Below, piece after piece: positions 52,282 through 58,123 of a stretch of DNA of 58,123 bases. The notes under the pieces are model-generated. The model saw nothing but the letters and a program-made list of their open reading frames with translations. It did not search any database and was not told the origin of the DNA. Source of the stretch: JBOGEN01 sp050743265. Its GTDB lineage: Bacteria > Actinomycetota > Actinomycetes > JBOGEN01. Position numbers and translations under genes: made by a program. The stretch spans positions 1-58,123 of the forward strand of contig JBOGEN010000098.1 of the NCBI GenBank assembly GCA_050743265.1. The letters are read 5' to 3'. Numbering within the stretch: position 1 is the stretch's first letter; each line of letters begins with the position of its first letter.

Positions 52282-53280
52282 TCACCGGACGACGAGCAGG
52301 TGCTCAGAGCGTGGCACCAGCGCACCCACGACCGGAGCGCCCGGCACCTCTCCCGCGACGAGGAGCCCGCCGGAGGTCTGCGCGTCCGCGAGGAGCAGCC
52401 GGTCCTCCTCACCGGTGTCCCCGAAGTCGGTGTGGTCGGAGACCCAGTCGAGGTTGCGCCGGGTGCCCCCGGACACGTAGCCCGCCCGGACGGCCTCCCG
52501 CGCCCCGTCGAGGTACGGGACCGCCGCCGCGTCCACCACCGCGGTCACCCCGCTCGCCCGCGCCATCTTCAGCAGGTGCCCGAGGAGCCCGAAGCCCGTC
52601 ACGTCCGTCGCGCACACCGCGCCGGCCGCGAGGGCCGCCTCGGACGCCTCCCGGTTCAACGCCGTCATCGCGGCCACGGCCTGCGGGAACGCCTCTCCCG
52701 TCGCCTTGTGCCTGCTGTTGAGCACGCCGATGCCGAGCGGTTTCGTCAGCGTGAGCGGCACTCCCGGCCGGCCCGCGTCGTTGCGCAGCAGGCGGGCCGG
52801 GTCGGCCACGCCGGTGACGGCCATGCCGTACTTGGGCTCCGGGTCGTCCACGCTGTGCCCGCCCGCGACGGGACAGCCGGCCTCGCGGCCGACGTCCATG
52901 CCGCCGCGCAGCACCTCCCGTGCCAGCTCGAGCGGGAGCACCTCGCGCGGCCAGGAGAGCAGGTTCACCGCGACGACGGGACGCCCGCCCATCGCGTACA
53001 CGTCGGAGAGGGCGTTCGTCGCGGCGATCCGGCCCCAGTCGTAGGCGTCGTCGACGACCGGGGTGAAGAAGTCGGCCGTGCTGACCAGGGCCTGGCCACC
53101 CGCGATGCGAACCACCGCCGCGTCGTCGCCGTCGATGAGCCCGACGAGCAGGTCCTCGGAGCCGGGACCACCCAGCAGGCCGGACACCATCTGTTCGAGC
53201 TCGCCGGGTGGGATCTTGCAGGCGCACCCGCCGCCGTGGGCGTACTGCGTGAGCCGGTACGTGCGCTCGACGGTGCTCAT
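52282..53280 (-). CDS. selD: Selenide, water dikinase (selenophosphate synthetase)
   Basis: Makes selenophosphate from selenide and ATP for selenocysteine or selenouridine. It has 332 residues. The active-site loop HGGGCACKIPP places C19 at the catalytic Cys/Sec position (C17 of the E. coli enzyme) with the essential Lys (K22). STADFFTPVVDD and NALSDVYAMGG bind ATP/metals. No selA, selB, ybbB or tRNA-Sec is in the window. It is the first gene of a selD-fluC-DUF190-fluC operon. ATG at 53280 lies seven bases after TAGGCT. Confidence 0.95.
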   Translation of the reverse strand: MSTVERTYRLTQYAHGGGCACKIPPGELEQMVSGLLGGPGSEDLLVGLIDGDDAAVVRIAGGQALVSTADFFTPVVDDAYDWGRIAATNALSDVYAMGGRPVVAVNLLSWPREVLPLELAREVLRGGMDVGREAGCPVAGGHSVDDPEPKYGMAVTGVADPARLLRNDAGRPGVPLTLTKPLGIGVLNSRHKATGEAFPQAVAAMTALNREASEAALAAGAVCATDVTGFGLLGHLLKMARASGVTAVVDAAAVPYLDGAREAVRAGYVSGGTRRNLDWVSDHTDFGDTGEEDRLLLADAQTSGGLLVAGEVPGAPVVGALVPRSEHLLVVR

Positions 53281-53287
53281 GCCTCGA

Positions 53288-53293
53288 AGCCTA
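53288..53293 (-). promoter_or_regulatory. -10 hexamer (TAGGCT) of selD
   Basis: TAGGCT on minus, seven bases before the ATG at 53280. Predicted leaderless start for the selD-fluC operon. Confidence 0.5.
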
Positions 53294-53482
53294 CGTCGGC
53301 GCCGCGACCTGGCCCGCGGGGCGTTGGCGGCGGTGGCCGGGCCGGCACCGTGGCGTCCGCCGGGACGGCCACGGCCCCTGCACGTGGCCGGCCCGACGGG
53401 TGGACCCCGTCTCAGAGTCGTCCGTTGCGGGACGTGACTCAAGACCCGACCCCGTGACCGCCCGGATACGGACAGTACCTTG

Positions 53483-53499
53483 TTGCGAGCGTTTTGCAG
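53483..53499 (+). promoter_or_regulatory. Candidate Nur (nickel-uptake regulator) operator
   Basis: TTGCGAGCGTTTTGCAG fits the Streptomyces Nur-box layout tTGCaa-N5-ttGCAA, with all conserved TGC and GCA bases present and one deviation at each half's end. It lies 78 bp before the CbiM-like gene, and a CATATT hexamer at 53514-53519 could be the -10 it blocks. No B12-box was seen. Confidence 0.45.
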
Positions 53500-53576
53500 A
53501 TACTTGGCCGACGCATATTCTGACCACGAGCGGTGACCCACGGCCTGGCCGCTCGTCCGGCGCACACAGGAGCAGC

Positions 53577-54644
53577 ATGCACGTCCCCGACGGGTTCCTC
53601 GACGTGACGACCTCGCTGGGCACCGGTGCCGTCTCGGCCGGCGTCGTCGTCGTCGCGCTGCGACGGGCCCGCGACGAGCTGGACGAGCGCACCACCCCGC
53701 TCGCCGGGCTGGTGGCGGCGTACGTCTTCGCTGCGCAGATGCTCAACTTCCCCGTGGGGGTCGGCACCAGCGGCCACCTCATGGGCGGGGCACTCGCCGC
53801 CGTCCTCGTCGGGCCGTGGACGGCCGTGCTCTGCCTCACCACCGTGCTGACCGTGCAGGCGCTGCTCTTCGCCGACGGGGGTCTCTCCGCGCTCGGGACG
53901 AACGTCCTGCTCATGGGCATCGTCACCACGGTTGTCGGGTGGCTCGTGACCAAGGCGGTGCTCGCGATGCTGCCCCGCCGGCCTCGCTCCGTCGTGCCCG
54001 CCTCGCTCGTCGGCGCCGCGGCGTCGGTGCCCGTCGCCGCCCTGGTGTTCGTCGGGCTGTACGCGGTGGGCGGGGCCACGCCGCTGCCGATGTCGGCACT
54101 GGTCACCTCGATGGTCGGGTGGCATGTGCTCATCGGCGCGGGGGAGGGCGTGATCACCGCCCTCACCGTCGGCGCCGTCCTCTCCGTGCGGCCCGACCTC
54201 GTGTACGCGGCCCGGGGACTGCAGCCCGACCTCACCCTCCGCACGCCCGAGGGGGACGTCACGGTTGCGGCCACCTCGCCCTCGCCGGCCCTTTTGCGCG
54301 TGTCCACCCGGGGCCTTCTGCTCGGCGTGGCCGGAGCGGCCCTCGTCCTGTCCGGCCTGGTGAGCTTCCTCGCCAGCGGGTCACCTGACGGGCTCGAGCG
54401 AGTGGCCGGCGACCGCGGCTTCCTGGGCCAGGCGCGCGACCACGCGTTCGGGGGGTTCGTGCTCGCCGACTACGGCGAGGTCGGTGGCATCCCCGTGGGG
54501 GTCGCCGGCGTCATCGGGGTGGCGGCGACCGTCCTGGTGAGCCTCGTGGTGTTCTGGCTGCTCGGTCGCGGATCTCGACGGGACGAGCGGGCGCCCTCCG
54601 CCCCCGCCGCCTCCACCGCGGCCTCCACCGCGTCCCGGGGCTGA
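53577..54644 (+). CDS. CbiM/NikM-type substrate component fused to a PDGLE (CbiN/NikN-like) domain
   Basis: Metal-binding core of an ECF-type Ni/Co importer, 355 residues. The N-terminus MHVPDGFL puts Met1-His2 in place for metal chelation, so the start at ATG 53577 (AGGAG upstream) must be exact. QMLNFPVGVGTSGHLMGG supplies the second His. About seven membrane segments span 15-215. The C-terminal part (about 245-355) has a membrane segment, SGSPDGLERVA and a final membrane segment, i.e. the PDGLE domain often encoded separately as cbiN/nikN. A Nur-like operator upstream favours nickel. Confidence 0.92.
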   Translation: MHVPDGFLDVTTSLGTGAVSAGVVVVALRRARDELDERTTPLAGLVAAYVFAAQMLNFPVGVGTSGHLMGGALAAVLVGPWTAVLCLTTVLTVQALLFADGGLSALGTNVLLMGIVTTVVGWLVTKAVLAMLPRRPRSVVPASLVGAAASVPVAALVFVGLYAVGGATPLPMSALVTSMVGWHVLIGAGEGVITALTVGAVLSVRPDLVYAARGLQPDLTLRTPEGDVTVAATSPSPALLRVSTRGLLLGVAGAALVLSGLVSFLASGSPDGLERVAGDRGFLGQARDHAFGGFVLADYGEVGGIPVGVAGVIGVAATVLVSLVVFWLLGRGSRRDERAPSAPAASTAASTASRG

Positions 54645-54647
54645 GCG

Positions 54648-55412
54648 GTGGGCGCCGGCCACGCGCATCGGCTCGTCGTGCACGCCGACACCCCCGTGCA
54701 CCACCTGCCCGCACACACGAAGCTCGTCGCCCTGCTCGGCTTCGTGGTCGTCGTCGTCGCCACGCCGCGGACCCAGGTCTGGGCGTTCTGCGCGTACGCG
54801 GTGCTGCTCGCGGTCGTCGTCCGGTCCGCGAAGGTGCCGTTCCGCATCGTGGCGCGCAGGTCGCTGGTGGAGCTGCCGTTTGTGGTCTTCGCGCTGCTGC
54901 TGCCGTTCCTCGCACACGGCCCGCAGGTTGAGGTGCTCGGCCTGTCGCTCTCCGAGGACGGGCTGCTCGGCGGGTGGAACATCCTCGCCAAGGGCACGCT
55001 CGGCGTCGTCGCCGCGACGGTGCTCGCCGCGACCACCGACCCGCGCGACGTCGTCGTCGGGCTGTCGCGGCTGCGGGTGCCCTCGTTGCTCGTGCAGATC
55101 GTCGCGTCCATGGTGCGGTACGTCGACGTGGTGGCCGCCGACCTGGCGCGGATGAAGGTGGCACGGGAGTCCCGGTGCTTCGACGGGCGCGGTGTGCGCG
55201 CGCTGCCGGTCGTGGCCCAGGCGGCGGGGGCGCTGTTCGTGCGGACGTACGAGCGGGGGGAGCGCGTCCACCTCGCGATGCTGTCCCGCGGGTACACCGG
55301 GACGATGCCGCGCTGGGACGACGGTGGCGCCACCCGCGCGCAGTGGTGCACCGCGGCGCTGCTCCCGGCGGCCGCGCTCGGCGTCGCGCTCGCTGCGAGG
55401 ATGGCGGCATGA
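54648..55412 (+). CDS. CbiQ/NikQ-type transmembrane component
   Basis: T-component of the ECF metal importer, 254 residues with about five membrane segments (27-45, 50-68, 78-100, 118-135, 225-250). The coupling motifs include ADLARMKVARESRCFDG and LAMLSRGYTG. The GTG at 54648 is three bases after the CbiM stop. Its last codons overlap the ATPase ATG (ATGA). Confidence 0.93.
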   Translation: MGAGHAHRLVVHADTPVHHLPAHTKLVALLGFVVVVVATPRTQVWAFCAYAVLLAVVVRSAKVPFRIVARRSLVELPFVVFALLLPFLAHGPQVEVLGLSLSEDGLLGGWNILAKGTLGVVAATVLAATTDPRDVVVGLSRLRVPSLLVQIVASMVRYVDVVAADLARMKVARESRCFDGRGVRALPVVAQAAGALFVRTYERGERVHLAMLSRGYTGTMPRWDDGGATRAQWCTAALLPAAALGVALAARMAA

Positions 55413-56251
55413 GCGACGCCGCACGGTGGCCCTCCCCGGAGGCCGAGGCGGGCGCAGGCAACCCCGCCGACGCCGGCAAACAAGCCGCGCCCGCGTCGGA
55501 GGCGGCGCCGCCCAGCCTCGACGTGCGCGGCCTGGCGTACGCGTACCCGGACGGGCACCAGGCCCTGTTCGGCGTCGACCTGCGGATCGAGCGGGGCGAG
55601 CGGGTGGCCCTCCTCGGCCCCAACGGCGCCGGCAAGACGACGCTGGTGCTGCACCTCAACGGCGTGCTCTCCGGCGGCGTCGGCACGGTGAGCGTCGGCG
55701 GCCTGCCGCTTCGCCGGGGAAACCTGGCCGAGGTCAGGCGCCGGGTCGGCATCGTCTTCCAGGACCCGGACGACCAGCTGTTCATGCCGACGGTCCGGGA
55801 CGACGTCGCGTTCGGCCCTGCCAACCTCGGGCTCCGCGGCGCCGAGGTGGACGCCCGCGTGCAGCGGGCGCTCGACCAGGTGGGCATGACCGACGTCGCG
55901 GACCGGCCGCCGCACCACCTCTCCTTCGGGCAACGCCGCCGCGTGGCGGTGGCGACCGTGCTCGCGATGGAGCCGGAGATCCTCGTGCTGGACGAGCCGT
56001 CGAGCAACCTCGACCCCGCCAGCCGCCGCGAGCTGTCCGACGTCCTGCGCGGTCTCGACGTGACCGTGCTCATGGTCACCCACGACCTGCCGTACGCCCT
56101 CGAGCTGTGCCCGCGCTCGGTCGTGCTGTCCGGGGGAGTGGTCGTCGCGGACCGGCCGACACGGGACGTGCTCGTCGACGACGACCTGCTGCACGCGCAC
56201 CGGCTCACGTTGCCGTACGGCTTCGACCCCACGTCGGTGGGCCCGAGGTGA
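55409..56251 (+). CDS. CbiO/NikO-type ATPase
   Basis: ATPase of the Ni/Co ECF importer, 280 residues. Walker A GPNGAGKTT (70-78), Q-loop FQDPDDQLF, signature LSFGQRRR and Walker B ILVLDEPSS are complete, and the H-loop is in VTHDLPYA. The first 35 residues are an Ala/Pro-rich extension before the ABC domain (LDVRGLAYAYPDG), so a later start is possible, but the ATGA overlap with cbiQ supports 55409. Ends 12 bp from the convergent MutT1 gene. Confidence 0.94.
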   Translation: MSDAARWPSPEAEAGAGNPADAGKQAAPASEAAPPSLDVRGLAYAYPDGHQALFGVDLRIERGERVALLGPNGAGKTTLVLHLNGVLSGGVGTVSVGGLPLRRGNLAEVRRRVGIVFQDPDDQLFMPTVRDDVAFGPANLGLRGAEVDARVQRALDQVGMTDVADRPPHHLSFGQRRRVAVATVLAMEPEILVLDEPSSNLDPASRRELSDVLRGLDVTVLMVTHDLPYALELCPRSVVLSGGVVVADRPTRDVLVDDDLLHAHRLTLPYGFDPTSVGPR

Positions 56252-56263
56252 GCTGAGCCGAGG

Positions 56264-57229
56264 TCAGGCGACCGGGTCGTGCCGCTCCAGCGCCACCAGC
56301 CGCGGGCCCCCGGCCCCGTCCGGCCGGTGGGCTGCACGGGGTGGCACGAGGTGGAACACCCACATGCCGCCCTTGCCGGCCGTCGGGTCCTCGGGGACGG
56401 GGTGGTTCAGCGCCTGGCACGTGGACACCACCAGGTCCTCGATGACGGACCCGTGGGTACACAGCGCCGTCGGGCGCGTCCCGCACACGAGGCCGAGGTA
56501 GCGCGCCCGGGCGGTTGTCGGGTCGGCCGCGAAGCCGGGCTCGGACCACAGCGGGTCGCTCTCGACGTGCAGCCCGGCCTGGACCGCATACGGCGTCACG
56601 GTGTCGAGGCAGCGCACGGTGTCCGAAGAGACCACCCGGGTGACGCCGTGCGCCCCGAGCAGTCCGACCAGGGCCTTCGCCTGCGCGCCCCCCGCCGGGT
56701 CCAGCGGGCGGGCGCCGTCCGGGCCTGCCCAGGCGTCTCTGTCTCCGGCCCCGGCGTGCCGGAGGAGGACGCTCGGCACGGTCGGCACGCCAGGCCTCGC
56801 CCGGGCGGTCAGAGTCGCGTACGCGTCCAGCACCGGCCGGTCGCGATCGGCCGCCACGAGGTCGAAGGCCTCCGCGAGCGGGAGCCAGCGCACCTCGTCC
56901 ACCTCGCGCGAGGGGACGAACGCGCCGCCGGCAGCCTCCATGGCCCAGTAGCGGACCCGCTTCGGCCTGCCCTTCGCGACGTACCTGGCCTCGGCGAGGT
57001 ACGGGCCGGGGCGTGCACGCGAGCCGGTCTCCTCCTCGACCTCCCGCAGGGCGGCGAGCAGGGGGTGCTCGCCGGGGTCGAGCTTGCCCTTGGGAATGGA
57101 CCAGTCGTCGTACCGGGGACGGTGGACGAGGGCCACCTCGACCGGGCCGTCCGACCCGGTGTCACCGGCGGAACGCCACAGCACCCCGCCGGCGGCCTCG
57201 ACCAGCGGCTGGTCGGCCACCCCGCCCAC
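56264..57229 (-). CDS. MutT1-like Nudix hydrolase fused to a histidine phosphatase domain
   Basis: Cleans oxidised nucleotides such as 8-oxo-(d)GTP and hydrolyses diadenosine polyphosphates in mycobacterial homologues (MutT1, Rv2985). It has 321 residues. The Nudix box is perfect: G48, E54, then R62-E63-V-E-E-E-T-G69. The C-terminal half (150-321) is a histidine phosphatase fold with LLRHAG, having R157 and H158; the third residue is Ala in place of the usual Gly. The GTG at 57229 directly abuts the CHAD-gene stop. Confidence 0.92.
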   Translation of the reverse strand: MGGVADQPLVEAAGGVLWRSAGDTGSDGPVEVALVHRPRYDDWSIPKGKLDPGEHPLLAALREVEEETGSRARPGPYLAEARYVAKGRPKRVRYWAMEAAGGAFVPSREVDEVRWLPLAEAFDLVAADRDRPVLDAYATLTARARPGVPTVPSVLLRHAGAGDRDAWAGPDGARPLDPAGGAQAKALVGLLGAHGVTRVVSSDTVRCLDTVTPYAVQAGLHVESDPLWSEPGFAADPTTARARYLGLVCGTRPTALCTHGSVIEDLVVSTCQALNHPVPEDPTAGKGGMWVFHLVPPRAAHRPDGAGGPRLVALERHDPVA

Positions 57230-58123
57230 TCAGGCGTCCTCGAACCAGCGGCGGTACCGGCGACGGGACACGTCACGCCACAGCGGCGGGAAGTCCTGTC
57301 TGAGCCTGGTGGCGGTCTGCTGCTCGCGGGCGAAGAGCACACCCAGGGTGAACGAGGCGGCCGTCCCCATCCCCCGACGCTCGGCCAGGTCGAGCAGTGT
57401 CCGCCCGGCCACCACGGCGTCCTGGTGCTCGCCGAGGTGGTCCTGGACGGCCTCGCACCGGCGGGCGAACCGCGTCGGCGGCTTGCCCAGTGCCGGGGCG
57501 ACGGCCTCCGCGGCGTACCGGGCGCGCTTCGCCGCGATGCGGACGTTGTGGTACGCGACCGGGTCGCCCTGCCCGGCCTCCGCCTGCGCGACCCGTCGCG
57601 CCATTCGCTGCCACGTCCTGCGGACCAGGGGCGGAAGCACGACCCGGGCGGGACGGCGCGCAGCGTCCGTCAGCGGCGGCGCGGCGGCGCCCTCGACGAG
57701 CCGGTCCACCAGGTCGAGGTACCGCGTGGACCGCAGCGCCTCCCGCGCCCGGTCGAGCGCGGTCTCGAGGTCGGCGCCCAGGGCCCTCTCCACGCGGGCC
57801 CGGGCGTTGCCCCGTACGACGTCCTCGGGCAGCAGGTCGATCTCGTGCAGCAACCGCGCGCGGAGGACCTCGAGGTCGCGGGCGGGGCCGAGCTCGCCGG
57901 CGAGCCACCCGAGCTCGTCCCGCACCGGCTGGGCCCAGTCGGGGTCGAGCAGCGGGCCGAACGTCCGCAGGCCACCGCGCAACCGCCGTGTCGCGACACG
58001 GACCTGGTGGACGGCGTCGTCCAGGCCGAGACGGAGGCGGGGATCCTCGGCGAGCAGCCGCGCGACGTGGTGGCGCAGGTACGCGGTGACGGCGAGCCCG
58101 GCGGGCTTGTCCCGGCCTGCCTG
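57230..58123 (-). CDS. CHAD-domain protein, N-terminus beyond the window
   Basis: Open from the right edge for 297 codons to the stop at 57230; no start is included. The CHAD (conserved histidine alpha-helical) domain shows VHQVRVATRRLR near its start and YHNVRIAAKRARYAAEAV in the second half, the two repeats that bind polyphosphate through His and basic residues. Such proteins associate with polyphosphate granules. In actinobacteria CHAD and MutT1-like genes often adjoin polyphosphate kinase; that gene may lie just to the right. Confidence 0.92.
   Translation of the reverse strand, partial: QAGRDKPAGLAVTAYLRHHVARLLAEDPRLRLGLDDAVHQVRVATRRLRGGLRTFGPLLDPDWAQPVRDELGWLAGELGPARDLEVLRARLLHEIDLLPEDVVRGNARARVERALGADLETALDRAREALRSTRYLDLVDRLVEGAAAPPLTDAARRPARVVLPPLVRRTWQRMARRVAQAEAGQGDPVAYHNVRIAAKRARYAAEAVAPALGKPPTRFARRCEAVQDHLGEHQDAVVAGRTLLDLAERRGMGTAASFTLGVLFAREQQTATRLRQDFPPLWRDVSRRRYRRWFEDA

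Noticed and set aside
53281..53576. Cobalamin riboswitch before the CbiM-like gene
   Set aside because: No B12-box or the usual conserved GGGAA/GCCACTG pieces could be found; a Nur-like site fits better.
52278..53580. Fluoride riboswitch controlling the fluC genes
   Set aside because: The fluC genes follow selD with 4-bp gaps and no GGNGAUGG-type aptamer is visible upstream of selD or fluC.

Overview
The window is very GC-rich, uses GTG and TTG starts freely, and packs its genes tightly with many 1-4 bp stop/start overlaps. It encodes no recognisable tRNA, rRNA, insertion sequence or CRISPR. Gene content and order point to an actinobacterium (Actinomycetota). From memory of Mycobacterium tuberculosis, the parts sdhCDAB, cdd, deoA, add, deoD, pmmB, amidohydrolase, lpdA, accA3, maf, accE5, accD5, birA and a PH-domain membrane protein form one neighbourhood there (about Rv3278c-Rv3319). 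The same parts are spread through the first 42 kb here. No closer genus is proposed.

Layout: (1) 1-4.4 kb, minus strand: a D-Ala-D-Ala carboxypeptidase cut by the window edge, then sdhCDAB. (2) 4.6-8.6 kb, plus: an acyl-CoA mutase large subunit, a YbdK-type carboxylate-amine ligase and an M20 amidohydrolase. (3) 8.7-17.1 kb, plus: a BMP-type nucleoside ABC importer followed by cytidine deaminase, thymidine phosphorylase, a cupin and adenosine deaminase. (4) 17.2-25.9 kb, mostly minus: a uridine-kinase-like P-loop protein, two aldehyde dehydrogenase genes, deoC, a frameshifted HTH gene, a phosphohexo/pentomutase, purine nucleoside phosphorylase and a gamma-glutamylcyclotransferase-like protein; a PH-like membrane protein and a GNAT lie on plus. 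(5) 25.9-30.3 kb: LpdA-type quinone reductase, two related membrane proteins with Cys motifs, and an F420-reductase-like dehydrogenase. (6) 30.4-37.1 kb: acyl-CoA carboxylase genes (accA3, accE, accD5) with maf, an unknown coupled gene and two plus-strand insertions. (7) 37.2-46.4 kb: PEP carboxylase, birA, PH protein, DUF3099, adenylate cyclase, enoyl-CoA hydratase, HMG-CoA lyase and a diguanylate cyclase. (8) 46.6-50.6 kb: a formamide/formate cluster. (9) 50.9-53.3 kb: a small zinc ribbon, then selD-fluC-DUF190-fluC. (10) 53.6-58.1 kb: a Cbi/Nik-type nickel or cobalt ECF transporter behind a candidate Nur box, then MutT1-like and CHAD proteins, the last running off the right edge.

Regions 3 and 4 together describe nucleoside scavenging from uptake to central carbon: importer, then deaminases, then phosphorylases, then the sugar-phosphate mutase, then DeoC, with the aldehyde dehydrogenases placed to oxidise the acetaldehyde released. 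Region 8 similarly gathers amide entry (AmiS/UreI), hydrolysis (FmdA) and a formate-type exchanger (OFA transporter plus a 45-residue partner).

The most distinctive sequence-level observations are: at least a dozen genes with a TANNNT/CANNNT hexamer 6-8 bp before the start codon (predicted leaderless mRNAs), including a divergent pair only 30 bp apart; short tandem duplications at five gene 3' ends; a 14-bp sequence shared by two large intergenic palindromes 20 kb apart; a split ALDH pair resembling ALDH16; a selenophosphate synthetase embedded in a fluoride-channel operon; and a clean one-base frameshift in an HTH regulator.
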